A stretch of 64,000 nt of DNA, from contig JACAEQ010000027.1 of assembly GCA_013388755.1 (NCBI GenBank), forward strand, positions 1 through 64,000. The letters run 5' to 3'. Both the position numbers and the translations under genes were made by a program. Under the pieces are notes generated by a model. The model ran no database searches, was not told the origin of the DNA, and saw nothing but the letters and a program-made list of their open reading frames with translations. The stretch is from Chloroflexota bacterium. Its GTDB lineage: Bacteria > Chloroflexota > Chloroflexia > Chloroflexales > Roseiflexaceae. Shown here piece after piece: positions 45,225 to 53,526 of the stretch (position 1 is its first letter; every line of letters begins with the position of its first letter).

Positions 45225-47003
45225 ATGCCTGACAATATTCTCGTTTCCGTGGCCTGGCCCTATGCCAACGGCCCGTTTCATGTCGGCCATGTTGCCGGCG
45301 CGTACCTGCCGGCGGATATTTTCGCCCGGTACCAGCGCCTGCGCGGCAACCGGGTGCTGATGGTTTCAGGCTCCGATTGCCACGGCACGCCGATCACCCT
45401 CGCGGCTGAAAAAGAGGGCATTTCGCCGCAGGAGGTGATCCAGCGCTACCATCCATCATTTCTCAAGACGTTCCAGACCCTCGGTATTACCTTCGACCTG
45501 TTTACGCAGACGTATACCGCGAATCACTATCGCGTGACGACCGACATGTTCCTGCGGTTGCTCGAGCATGGGTATCTCATCAGGCAGACCATGGTCGGGT
45601 CGTACTCAGAGTCGCTCGGGCGCTTTCTGCCGGATCGCTTCGTCGAGGGAACATGCCCGAATTGCGGCTTCCCGCGCGCCCGCGGCGATCAATGCGACAA
45701 CTGTGGCCAGTTGCGCGACCCGCAAGATCTGATTGCGCCGCGATCGACACTCGATGGCGCGCCGGTCACGTTCCATGACACCGAGCATTATTTCATTGAC
45801 CTGGCGAAACTTGAGCCGGCGTTACGTGCCTGGCTCGATGGGGTCGATCGCGGCTACTGGCGCGCCAATACGCTGCTCTTCACGCGGAACTGGCTGCGCG
45901 AAGGGTTACGCGCGCGGGCAATCACGCGCGACCTGGAATGGGGCGTGCCGGTGCCGGTGGATGATCCGGCGTTCAAGGATAAACGGATCTATGTCTGGTT
46001 CGATGCTGTGATCGGGTACTTTTCGGCTTCGATCGAGTGGGCCGAGCGCTCTGGCGCACCGGATGCCTGGAAGGAGTGGTGGGTGTGCCGCCCGGACGGC
46101 TCGGCGCCGGCGCGTTCGTACTATTTCATCGGCAAGGATAACATCCCATTTCATACCATCATCTGGCCGGCGATCCTGCTCGGCTACGGCGACCTGGCGT
46201 TGCCGTACGATGTCCCCGCCAACGAGTTCCTCAACCTGGAGGGAGATAAAATGAGCACCAGCCGGAACTGGGCGCTCTGGGCGCCTGAGATTGAGGATCG
46301 CTACCAGCCTGACGCCCTCCGTTATTACCTGGCGGCCAATGCCCCCGAAACCCGCGACAGCAACTGGAGCTGGGCCGATTTTGTGCAGCGGGTCAACAGC
46401 GAACTGGTTGCGACGTGGGGCAACCTGGCCAATCGTGTGCTGAGCATCACGCATCGCAATTATGGCGTTGTGCCGCAACCCGGCGATCTGGCCGATGCTG
46501 ACCGCCAGTTGCTCGCCGCGACCGGCCAGACGTTTCAAGCCGTCACCGAGTTGCTGGATGGGGTGAAACTGAAGGCGGCATTGACCGAGACACTGGCCCT
46601 GGCACAGGCGGCAAACCAGTATCTCAGTGAGCAGGAACCGTGGAAAATGGTGAAAACGGATCGTGCGCGCGCGGCCACGGTGCTGTTCGTTGCCTTGCGC
46701 GTGGTGGATACGCTGAAGACGCTGTTTTCGCCCTTCCTGCCTTTCAGCAGCCAGCGCCTCCATGAATTGCTTGGCTACCAGGGGATTCTGGCGCCGCAAC
46801 CACGGATTGAGGATGCCATCGCGTTTGATGGCACGCCACGCACGGTGTTGACCGGCGATTATCCGGTCGATACAGGCGCCTGGGCGGTAAGTGACCTCCC
46901 TCCCGGCCAGGCCCTCCAGTCGCCTGCGCCGCTGTTCCAGAAACTGGACGAGGCGCTGGTTGCAGAAGAGCTTGAACGATTACGCGCGAAGGTGCGCGCA
47001 TAA
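45225..47003 (+). CDS. metG: Methionyl-tRNA synthetase
   Basis: 592-residue class I aminoacyl-tRNA synthetase charging initiator and elongator tRNA-Met. The HIGH-type motif is PYANGPFHVGHVAGAYLPAD, the connective-peptide zinc site is CPNC...CDNC (PNCGFPRARGDQCDNCGQ), and the KMSKS loop is GDKMSTSRNWALW. WFDAVIGYFSASIEW is another family segment. There is no C-terminal EMAP/tRNA-binding domain, as in the shorter MetG forms. ATG 45225 is the first Met before the catalytic fold. It probably has its own promoter in the preceding non-coding region and is followed 21 bases later by a small membrane-protein gene. Confidence 0.96.
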   Translation: MPDNILVSVAWPYANGPFHVGHVAGAYLPADIFARYQRLRGNRVLMVSGSDCHGTPITLAAEKEGISPQEVIQRYHPSFLKTFQTLGITFDLFTQTYTANHYRVTTDMFLRLLEHGYLIRQTMVGSYSESLGRFLPDRFVEGTCPNCGFPRARGDQCDNCGQLRDPQDLIAPRSTLDGAPVTFHDTEHYFIDLAKLEPALRAWLDGVDRGYWRANTLLFTRNWLREGLRARAITRDLEWGVPVPVDDPAFKDKRIYVWFDAVIGYFSASIEWAERSGAPDAWKEWWVCRPDGSAPARSYYFIGKDNIPFHTIIWPAILLGYGDLALPYDVPANEFLNLEGDKMSTSRNWALWAPEIEDRYQPDALRYYLAANAPETRDSNWSWADFVQRVNSELVATWGNLANRVLSITHRNYGVVPQPGDLADADRQLLAATGQTFQAVTELLDGVKLKAALTETLALAQAANQYLSEQEPWKMVKTDRARAATVLFVALRVVDTLKTLFSPFLPFSSQRLHELLGYQGILAPQPRIEDAIAFDGTPRTVLTGDYPVDTGAWAVSDLPPGQALQSPAPLFQKLDEALVAEELERLRAKVRA

Positions 47004-47024
47004 CATAGACAAGGAGCTGATGCT

Positions 47025-47366
47025 ATGGACCCGTGGATGCTGCGCCTGGTCATTTCACTGATCTTCGCCGCGATACTGGCGTACCGGGCGCGGATCACGG
47101 CCGGGCGCCCGCTGACGCGTCGCGCCTATACCCTGGGAGCAGCGGCATTTCTCTCGTTTGCGGCGCTGAACCTGGCATTGATCGCCGGCGCGGAGTTCGG
47201 CCCGATCCAGATCGTGCTCGGCATTCTGGCGGTGGCGCTGCTCATGTACTCGGTCGTCTCGCTGCTGCTTGGCGTACGCGCCGGCGAAATGCGTCGCGGG
47301 CAGGAGTCTGCCGCAAGGATGGTTGAGGAGTATAAGAAGCGCCGTGAACGGGATGAAGGCGCGTAG
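47025..47366 (+). CDS. Small hypothetical membrane protein (113 aa)
   Basis: 113 residues with three hydrophobic segments (about 5-20, 35-54 and 59-85) and a highly charged cytoplasmic tail (ESAARMVEEYKKRRERDEGA). AAGGAG at 47011-47016 is well placed for ATG 47025. No family recognised. Position 21 bases after metG suggests co-transcription with no obvious functional link. Its stop codon touches a perfect hairpin (47366-47399) that could end the transcript. Confidence 0.7.
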   Translation: MDPWMLRLVISLIFAAILAYRARITAGRPLTRRAYTLGAAAFLSFAALNLALIAGAEFGPIQIVLGILAVALLMYSVVSLLLGVRAGEMRRGQESAARMVEEYKKRRERDEGA

Positions 47367-47399
47367 TGCCTATCCGAAAACCTCTATTCGGATAGGCAC
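47366..47399. repeat. Perfect 13-bp inverted repeat carrying the CCTATCCGAAAACC motif
   Basis: GTGCCTATCCGAA (47366-47378) and TTCGGATAGGCAC (47387-47399) are exact reverse complements around an 8-base loop. CCTATCCGAAAACC (47369-47382) equals the outer end of the element at 53665-53678. There is no following T-run, so terminator activity is doubtful; the right arm may overlap the -35 of the next gene. Confidence 0.75.
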
Positions 47400-47411
47400 C
47401 TGCCATTGATC

Positions 47412-47417
47412 TATAAT
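47412..47417 (+). promoter_or_regulatory. Perfect -10 box placed for leaderless transcription of the metallo-beta-lactamase gene
   Basis: TATAAT at 47412-47417 ends six bases before ATG 47424, and no ribosome-binding site is visible. A weak -35-like TTCGGA (47387-47392) lies in the right arm of the hairpin with a 19-base spacer. Confidence 0.55.
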
Positions 47418-47423
47418 CACTCT

Positions 47424-48329
47424 ATGCCAATCCTGCACAATATCACGGAACGCACCGCATATGTGCCGGGTGCAAATAATCTTGGCGTTGTGCTGACCGG
47501 TGACGGTGGCGCCATCGTGATTGATACCGGTCTCGACAAAGATACGGGGCGCATGGTGCGCCGCGCACTCGAAGAGGCGCGCTGCGAACTGCGGGCGATC
47601 GTCAGCACGCATCACCATGCTGACCATATTGGCGGGAATGAGTATCTGGTGCGCAACGTTCCCGGCGTCGTAGTGTGTGCGCCACGTCTCGAGGCGCCAC
47701 TGGTCGAGAATCCACTCCTCGAGCCGGTATACCTGTCGCTCGGCGCAAGCCCGCCTGCGGCGTTGCGCACAAAGTGGTTGATGGCAAAGGGTGTACCTGT
47801 CAATCAGATCATTGATGGGAACACGTGCGAGATTGCGGGGGTGACGCTAGAGATCGTTGCGTTGCCTGGCCACAGTATAGGCCAGGTCGGGGTCGTCTTC
47901 GACGGGGTATGTTTCGCAGCCGACGGGTTCTTCGGGCCGGTGGTACTGGCGAAACATGGCATCCCGTATGCGCACGATGTTGCGGCGCAACTTGCAGCGC
48001 TGGATCGTCTGGCGGCGCGTGGTGAGCGCTTCTTTCTTCCCGGTCATGGCGAGTTGACGGAGCGCGGCGACCTCGATGCGGCGCTGGCTGCCAACCGGGC
48101 GGCGATTGAACGCGCTGCCACCGCCGTATGCGATGCGCTCACGGCGCCGGGCGATACTTTCGAGATTGCCCGCCGGGTACGCCGTATACTCGGCCTGACG
48201 ATCGCAGGTCTGCCGCAGTACGCCATCTTTACATCAGCGGTGGCGGCGTATTTGAGCTATCTCGAGGCGCGCGGCACGGCGACCCTGGCAATGACCGACG
48301 ATGGAGCCGTGTGGCATGGCGTGGCGTGA
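47424..48329 (+). CDS. Metallo-beta-lactamase-fold hydrolase
   Basis: 301 residues. The HxHxDH zinc motif is STHHHADHIGGNEYL, preceded by VIDTGLDKDTG. Later ligands lie in LPGHSIGQVGVVFDG, FAADGFFGP and RFFLPGHGEL. The C-terminal third is helical. It is a general thiolester/phosphodiester/lactone hydrolase of the glyoxalase II-like superfamily; substrate unknown. The start at 47424 lies next to a TATAAT box, so the mRNA is likely leaderless. The stop overlaps the GTG of the next gene, and five genes follow in tight succession (to 52616), probably one operon. Confidence 0.87.
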   Translation: MPILHNITERTAYVPGANNLGVVLTGDGGAIVIDTGLDKDTGRMVRRALEEARCELRAIVSTHHHADHIGGNEYLVRNVPGVVVCAPRLEAPLVENPLLEPVYLSLGASPPAALRTKWLMAKGVPVNQIIDGNTCEIAGVTLEIVALPGHSIGQVGVVFDGVCFAADGFFGPVVLAKHGIPYAHDVAAQLAALDRLAARGERFFLPGHGELTERGDLDAALAANRAAIERAATAVCDALTAPGDTFEIARRVRRILGLTIAGLPQYAIFTSAVAAYLSYLEARGTATLAMTDDGAVWHGVA

Positions 48330-49441
48330 ACAGCAGTGACCTCACCGGTGTGGATGCCGGAACAGACACGCCCGCCAGTGCGCCGGGCAGGCAACGACGT
48401 GGGCGCTGGCCCCTGCGACTCCTGTCGGTGGTGTTCGGGCTGTTTCTTTTTGTTCTGGCCCTCGATCTGCTGAAAGACGGTGCCCATGCGTATGGTCGCG
48501 CCATTGTTGAGTTCCTGAATGTTGGCAGCCCGGCGAGTGCCCTCGGCTTCGGCTGGTTGCTGGCCTACCTGTTTCTCAGCGGCTCGCCGGTAGCCGCGAT
48601 TGCGATCACGTTCTTCGCTTCCGGCACGCTCGACGCGTTGCAGACCTTTACCATGATTACCGGTTCGCGCCTGGGGGCATCGCTGATCGTACTGGTCGTC
48701 GGGTTTCTCTACTATCTGCGCGGGTACCGCCGTGCCGCAAGTATTGCGATCGGCGTGCTGGCGTTGCTGACGACGGCGGCGATCTACCTGCCGGCGCTGG
48801 CACTTGGCTACTGGGTTCTGTCATCGGGTGTCGTCGGAACAATCAATGCCGAAGCGGACGTGCCGCTGACGTCGTTTCTCGACTGGTTGTACGCGCCGAT
48901 TCTCGCGCTGATCGATGGCCTTGGTCTGCCCGGCTGGGCGTTGTTCGTCGCCGGGATCTTCGTGCTGCTCGGGGCTTTCGCGCTGCTGGATCGTGCATTG
49001 CCGCAGATCGAACCCGGAACCGGCGAGTTCAGCCGCATCGGCCGGCTGGTCTATCGCCCGATGGTGATGTTTGCGCTTGGCATGGCCGTGACGTCGGTCA
49101 CCCTGTCTGTCTCGGTTTCGCTCTCGATCCTGGTGCCGCTCTCGGCACGCGGCCTGGTGCGGCGCGAAAACACATTGCCGTATATCATGGGAGCCAATAT
49201 CACAACATTCATTGATACCCTGGTGGCGGCGCTCATCGTCGGCGGGGCAGCGGCCTTCACCATTGTGCTGGTGGAGATGGTCAGTGTTGCAATCCTGTCA
49301 CTGATCGTGATTCTTCTGGTCTACCGCCGTTTCCAGCGGCTGGTGCTGCGCACCCAGGACGCCATCGTGCGCGACCGGCGCACATTGGTGGCGTTTCTGG
49401 CGATCATGCTGATTGTTCCTGTCGTGTTGCTCATGCTCTGA
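48326..49441 (+). CDS. Na/Pi-cotransporter-like membrane protein
   Basis: 371 residues with about eight hydrophobic segments. Two related modules are visible: SPVAAIAITFFASGTLDALQ with FTMITGSRLGAS, and LPYIMGANITTFIDTLVAAL. These resemble the inverted QSSSA / GANIGTT repeats of the Na/Pi cotransporter (NptA, PF02690) family, although the QSSS signature itself is replaced. It may therefore transport phosphate or another anion, or be a divergent relative. GTG 48326 overlaps the preceding stop (GTGA). The C-terminus ends in a helix after a basic stretch. Confidence 0.65.
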   Translation: MNSSDLTGVDAGTDTPASAPGRQRRGRWPLRLLSVVFGLFLFVLALDLLKDGAHAYGRAIVEFLNVGSPASALGFGWLLAYLFLSGSPVAAIAITFFASGTLDALQTFTMITGSRLGASLIVLVVGFLYYLRGYRRAASIAIGVLALLTTAAIYLPALALGYWVLSSGVVGTINAEADVPLTSFLDWLYAPILALIDGLGLPGWALFVAGIFVLLGAFALLDRALPQIEPGTGEFSRIGRLVYRPMVMFALGMAVTSVTLSVSVSLSILVPLSARGLVRRENTLPYIMGANITTFIDTLVAALIVGGAAAFTIVLVEMVSVAILSLIVILLVYRRFQRLVLRTQDAIVRDRRTLVAFLAIMLIVPVVLLML

Positions 49442-49445
49442 CATT

Positions 49446-50261
49446 ATGCACCTGCTGATTTATGCCGGCCCGGGACCATCGCGCGAGCATGTGCTTGCGA
49501 TTGCGGCGCCGCTGGTTGAACGAGTTGCGACCGCTGTGACACTCGTGACCGGCGGCGGGGCCCGTCACGCCCCGTTGCTGGATGAGGCTGCCAGACGGCT
49601 TGGTGTTCCCCCAGGCGTACCGGTAACGCAACGGGTGCTCGATGGCGCGCCACAGGCAGCGATTCTCACGGTCGCTGGCGAACGGGCCCATGACCTGGTG
49701 ATATTCGGCACGTTCCAGCGCCCGCTCGAACGTTTGTTGCGCGTGTGGCGCGACGATACCCTGGCCGTACGCTTGAAGTCGTCCGTGTTGCGTGTCAAGG
49801 GTCCGGTGCGCCCGCTTCGACGTATCCTGCTCGCCAGTGGCGGCGACCGGCACACGTTCACCACTGCTGAGCGCGCCATTCAACTTGCTGCTCCGCTTGG
49901 CGCGTCAATCACCGTCCTGCATGTCGTTTCGCAGCAGCCGATCGTGTTTGATCCCCGGGCGCTGCCGGCTGCTGATGAAGCTACGTTTCTGGCCGGCGAC
50001 TTACCTGAGGCTGCCATCCTGCGCCAGGCAGCGGAATGGCTGCATGCGCGCGGCATTCCTGTCGCTGTACGGGTACGTTTCGGGATGGTGGTGGACGAAG
50101 TACTGGCGGAACTGGCCGCTGGCGACTACGATCTGCTTGCCGTGGGGACGCATCATCTTGAAGGACCGCTCGATCGTATGCTTATCGAGGATCTGACCGG
50201 CGACCTGCTCGATCTCTGCCCACGTTCGATCCTCGTCGCCCGGCATACGCCGGGTGACTGA
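49446..50261 (+). CDS. Universal stress protein, two UspA-like domains
   Basis: 271 residues with two alpha/beta UspA-like halves. The second is clearer: RRILLASGGDRHTFTTAERA, ASITVLHVVSQQPI, then YDLLAVGTHHLEGPLDRMLI and LCPRSILVARH. The usual nucleotide-binding GxxGxxxxG..S is partly kept in the second half and poor in the first. It probably acts in the cytoplasm in stress adaptation. ATG 49446 lies five bases after the transporter stop, so it is in the same operon. Confidence 0.8.
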   Translation: MHLLIYAGPGPSREHVLAIAAPLVERVATAVTLVTGGGARHAPLLDEAARRLGVPPGVPVTQRVLDGAPQAAILTVAGERAHDLVIFGTFQRPLERLLRVWRDDTLAVRLKSSVLRVKGPVRPLRRILLASGGDRHTFTTAERAIQLAAPLGASITVLHVVSQQPIVFDPRALPAADEATFLAGDLPEAAILRQAAEWLHARGIPVAVRVRFGMVVDEVLAELAAGDYDLLAVGTHHLEGPLDRMLIEDLTGDLLDLCPRSILVARHTPGD

Positions 50262-50292
50262 ACCAGCCCTTGTGTATGGTGGCCTGCTTTCT

Positions 50293-51210
50293 ATGACAAG
50301 CTATAGCGAGTTTCAGCGCCGGTTACAGGCCGGCCAGATCGTCGTGACCGGCGAGATTGCGCCGCCGCGCGGCGCGGCGCGCGCGGCGCTTGAGCGGCTG
50401 GCGCTCGGTCTGCGCGACTCAGTTGACGCGATCAATCTGACTGACAACCAGCGTGGCCTTGGCCGGATGTCGGCGCTTGGCGCGGGGATCATCCTGCGCC
50501 AGCTCGGTTGTGAGCCGGTGGTGCAGATGACCTGCCAGCATCGTAATCGTATTGCGCTCCAGTCGGACGTCCTGAGCGGCGCGGCATGCGGTATCACCAA
50601 CTTCCTGGCGATGACCGGTGACCATCCGCGGATCGGCGACCATCCGGATGCGAAGAATGTGCTCGATCTGAACTCGTTTCAGTTGATCAAAACGCTGCGC
50701 ACCATGCGTGACGAGGCGAAGTTCCAGTCCGGCGTGGCATTGACCGAAGCGCCGCGTTTCTTTCTTGGGGCGGTTGCCAACCCGAACATTGAGCGTGTGG
50801 CGCGGCTGGAACGCAAGATTCAGTTTGGCGCCGAATTCATTCAGACGCAGATCCTGTTCGATCTCGACCGTTTTCGCCAGTGGATGGCCGATGCACGCGC
50901 CGCTGGATTGCACCAGCAAGCCTATATTCTTGCCGGTATCATGGTGGTCCGGTCGGCACAGTCGGCGCGGTTCCTGCGCGATCACCTGCCTGGCTCGCGG
51001 GTGCCGGAGTGGGTGATCGACCGTATGGATCGCACCGCGCAACCTGAAATGGAGGGCATTGCGATTGCCGCGGAGTTGATCGGCGAGTTGCTGGCCATTG
51101 ATGGGGTGCGTGGCGTGCATATCATGTCGGTTGGATGGACGAAAGCCATACCGCAGGTGGTGGCGCGCGCCGGGTTGCTGCCGCGACCGCCTGCCCCCCC
51201 GCTGCCATGA
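50293..51210 (+). CDS. metF: Methylenetetrahydrofolate reductase-family protein
   Basis: 305-residue TIM-barrel flavoprotein family member. VVTGEIAPPRGAARAALERL at the N-terminus contains the conserved Glu. VDAINLTDNQRGLGRMSALG, VVQMTCQHRNRIALQSDVLS and NFLAMTGDHPRIGDHPDAKN correspond to the folate- and FAD-binding loops, and FGAEFIQTQILFDLDRF to the later barrel strands. It should reduce 5,10-methylene-THF to 5-methyl-THF for methionine synthesis; the electron donor may be a partner protein. ATG 50293 is preferred; GTG 50254 overlaps the upstream stop. Its stop overlaps the next ATG (ATGA), linking it with aspartate kinase. Confidence 0.88.
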   Translation: MTSYSEFQRRLQAGQIVVTGEIAPPRGAARAALERLALGLRDSVDAINLTDNQRGLGRMSALGAGIILRQLGCEPVVQMTCQHRNRIALQSDVLSGAACGITNFLAMTGDHPRIGDHPDAKNVLDLNSFQLIKTLRTMRDEAKFQSGVALTEAPRFFLGAVANPNIERVARLERKIQFGAEFIQTQILFDLDRFRQWMADARAAGLHQQAYILAGIMVVRSAQSARFLRDHLPGSRVPEWVIDRMDRTAQPEMEGIAIAAELIGELLAIDGVRGVHIMSVGWTKAIPQVVARAGLLPRPPAPPLP

Positions 51211-52616
51211 TCGTCATGAAGTTTGGCGCGGCGGCGGTCAGCGATGCCGGCCGCGTGCGTGATCTGGTGCAGGTCGTTCGCGACGCCGTAGATGGCGGCG
51301 AGGCGGTTGTCGTTGTGTGCGCGGCAATCGCCGATGTGACCAACCTGCTGATCGGCGCCGCGCGCGCCGCGGCGCGTGGCAGCCTCACCGTCGCGCAACA
51401 GGCGCGCCGCGAGTTATGGCTGCGCCATCGCGTCATCGCCGAACGTCTGGTCACTGACGACTGGGAACGTGAGACACTGTACCATGCATGGGCCAATCTG
51501 CTGAAGTCATTCGACCGGATCATTCGCGCGGTAGCGACACTGGGCGAACACTCGCCGCGCAGTAGTGATGCGGTCGCTGCGCTTGGGGAACGGTTCGTCG
51601 GATTGTTGCTGGCCGTGGCGCTGCGACGCGCCAGTGTGGCGGCGCAATTGATCGACGGCCAGGAACTTATCATCACCAATGAGCATTTCGGCAACGCCTT
51701 GCCGTTACCCGACGAGACCGCCGCCCGCGCCCGCGCCCGCTTGCTGCCGCTGGTTCAGGCACGCATCGTTCCTGTGGTGACCGGGTACACCGGCGCAACG
51801 CGTCAGAACCTGACAACGACGCTTGGCCGCGGCGGTGGCGATTACTCAGCAACCCTGATTGCAGCAGCGCTTGATGCCGACGAAGTCGTGCTCTGGACCG
51901 ACGTGGCGGGGATTCTGACCGCCGATCCAAAGATTGTGCCTGGAGCGCGAACGTTACCGACGTTATCCTACGCCGAGGCAGCAGAAATCGCCACGATCGG
52001 CGCAGAAGTATTGCACCCGCGTACCCTGACGCCGCTGGCCCATCGGAACATCCCGTTGCACATCCGCAGCATGGCGCGCCCTGACCTTCCCGGGACGCGC
52101 GTTGTGGCCACGCCGGACCCGACCGCCAGCATGGCGCGCGCAATCATCTCGGCGCCGGCTATCAGCCTGATTGAGATCAGCGTCAGCCCCCTGGCGAATG
52201 GTGGGCTGGGCTGGGCGCCGGAACTCGCCGTGCGTGTGCTGTCGGAATTGACGACTGCCGGCGTGGAGGTACTGACCTTTGCCCAGAGTTTCAGTGAGCG
52301 GAGCCTGCTGCTGGCGGTGCGCTCAACCGACGCTGAATATGCCTACGAACGGATCGAGGCCAGTTTGATGATGGAACGCGAGAGTGGCGCGCTCCGCGCC
52401 ATCAACCAGCAGGCGCCCGCAGCGCTCGTCGCAGTGATGAGCGCACCGGGCGGGGCGCGCCTGGCGCCTCGCGCGCTGGCAGCACTGGTGCGCGCCCAGG
52501 CGACCATTCTCGCCATGGTGCATGGCAACGCCTCAAATCACCTGTCGTTCATCATGCGAGAAGAAGACATGGGCGCTGCCATACGCGCGTTGCATCGTGA
52601 GTTATTGGAGGAGTGA
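51207..52616 (+). CDS. lysC: Aspartate kinase-family protein with atypical KFG motif
   Basis: 469 residues. The amino-acid-kinase domain starts IVMKFGAAAVSDAGRV, where almost all aspartate kinases have KFGGTSV; the lysine is kept. Other motifs are normal: LGRGGGDYSATLIAAALDAD, WTDVAGILTADPKIVPGART and AEIATIGAEVLHPRTLTPLA. Two ACT regulatory domains follow (from about 310), including VLTFAQSFSERSLLLAVRST. It is expected to phosphorylate aspartate at the head of the lysine/threonine/methionine pathway, with feedback control through ACT. The altered motif leaves open a changed activity. The ATGA overlap with the MetF-like gene implies co-translation. Confidence 0.85.
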   Translation: MIVMKFGAAAVSDAGRVRDLVQVVRDAVDGGEAVVVVCAAIADVTNLLIGAARAAARGSLTVAQQARRELWLRHRVIAERLVTDDWERETLYHAWANLLKSFDRIIRAVATLGEHSPRSSDAVAALGERFVGLLLAVALRRASVAAQLIDGQELIITNEHFGNALPLPDETAARARARLLPLVQARIVPVVTGYTGATRQNLTTTLGRGGGDYSATLIAAALDADEVVLWTDVAGILTADPKIVPGARTLPTLSYAEAAEIATIGAEVLHPRTLTPLAHRNIPLHIRSMARPDLPGTRVVATPDPTASMARAIISAPAISLIEISVSPLANGGLGWAPELAVRVLSELTTAGVEVLTFAQSFSERSLLLAVRSTDAEYAYERIEASLMMERESGALRAINQQAPAALVAVMSAPGGARLAPRALAALVRAQATILAMVHGNASNHLSFIMREEDMGAAIRALHRELLEE

Positions 52617-52620
52617 CCGG

Positions 52621-53289
52621 TTATTTACCGCCGCTGATCAGTTCGTATGCGCCGAGGCTGCGATTCCAGCGCACACCCGCCGCCTGGGTGTATGGCTCTC
52701 CGCTGCTGTTGATCGGCAGCACCGCTACCGTTGCCGGCTGGGCCGTGCCAATCAGTAGCATGAGTGCGACCGGGTTGTACGTCGCGTTGCTCGAAGGCGG
52801 GAAGCTGACGGCCAGTTGCTTCCCAAACATAATCCCTGCCAGGTTCATCATCACCAGCATCTGCGGCCGCCCGGTTGTGTCGGCCTGTACAATCACCGCC
52901 TCGCTGGCCGCGCCGATGTATGCCGCATATTCCGGGCGCTTGAAAGTCGCACCGGGTGTGATCGTCGCCGGCTTGTATGCCACGACGTCGGCGCGGCCAT
53001 CGGCGTTCAAATCTCCACGGTACGCGACCGTCCACTCAGGTCCGACAAGTGACTCGGTTCCGGGCGGGGCGATCGGCGTCGCTGTGGCTGGTGCGATTGT
53101 GGGTGGAGCAACGGTAGCCGGTATGGCAGTCGCAGGCGCCGGGTATGCGGTAACAATTGCTTCGGACATGATCGACGATTCGCTGGTGGGTGTTGGCCGT
53201 GTGGCAGATCGGTTCGTGCAGGCACTGAGCGCCAGGCCCGCAAGCAGCGCGAGTGCAAATGCGCCTGTGATCCAGGCTTTCGGTACCAT
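52621..53289 (-). CDS. Lipoprotein with FG-GAP/VCBS-like calcium-binding motif
   Basis: 222 residues. Signal peptide MVPKAWITGAFALALLAGLA ends in a LSAC lipobox, so the mature protein is lipid-anchored at the outer face of the membrane. A Pro/Thr/Ala-rich linker of about 50 residues (TAYPAPATAIPATVAPP) is followed by a globular domain opening with VAYRGDLNADGRADVVAYKP, a Dx(D/N)xDG-type calcium loop as in VCBS/FG-GAP repeats. GGAGGT precedes ATG 53289. A TGC-TAAACT extended -10 may lie at 53337-53329 (minus). Function unknown. It converges on the aspartate kinase gene, four bases apart. Confidence 0.75.
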   Translation of the reverse strand: MVPKAWITGAFALALLAGLALSACTNRSATRPTPTSESSIMSEAIVTAYPAPATAIPATVAPPTIAPATATPIAPPGTESLVGPEWTVAYRGDLNADGRADVVAYKPATITPGATFKRPEYAAYIGAASEAVIVQADTTGRPQMLVMMNLAGIMFGKQLAVSFPPSSNATYNPVALMLLIGTAQPATVAVLPINSSGEPYTQAAGVRWNRSLGAYELISGGK

Positions 53290-53414
53290 GAAGACCTCCA
53301 CTGTGCTGAAGGATCACGCACTGTCAAGAGTTTAGCACAACCATGATCGTTCGTCTAGCGTGAGTTTGCGGATTGCCCGGGAACAAATGCAATACGAGTT
53401 GTATGATCGGAGAC

Positions 53415-53429
53415 GAAGCAATCTCCTCT
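53415..53429 (+). repeat. Fragment of the GAAGCAATCTCC repeat
   Basis: GAAGCAATCTCCTCT at 53415-53429 is identical to 53570-53584 within the full element 155 bases downstream. Flanks do not match, so it is a fragment. Confidence 0.6.
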
Positions 53430-53475
53430 GAGTATTCATTATCCCCTACGTGCGCGCCGCCACGCCGTTCCCGTG

Positions 53476-53484
53476 TGGTATACT
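53476..53484 (+). promoter_or_regulatory. Extended -10 box directly before a terminator-like hairpin
   Basis: TGG-TATACT at 53476-53484 with no good -35. The start point would be near 53491, inside the left arm of the hairpin at 53489-53514. Confidence 0.35.
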
Positions 53485-53488
53485 GTAT

Positions 53489-53521
53489 GGTGGTGCGGCG
53501 TTGTCCGCACCACCCTGTTTT
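53489..53521 (+). terminator. Rho-independent terminator-like hairpin
   Basis: GGTGGTGCGG (53489-53498) pairs perfectly with CCGCACCACC (53505-53514) around a 6-base loop, followed by CTGTTTTA. Stem and T-tract fit an intrinsic terminator reading on the + strand. No + strand gene ends nearby; the closest is aspartate kinase at 52616. Confidence 0.6.
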
Positions 53522-53526
53522 ATGTA

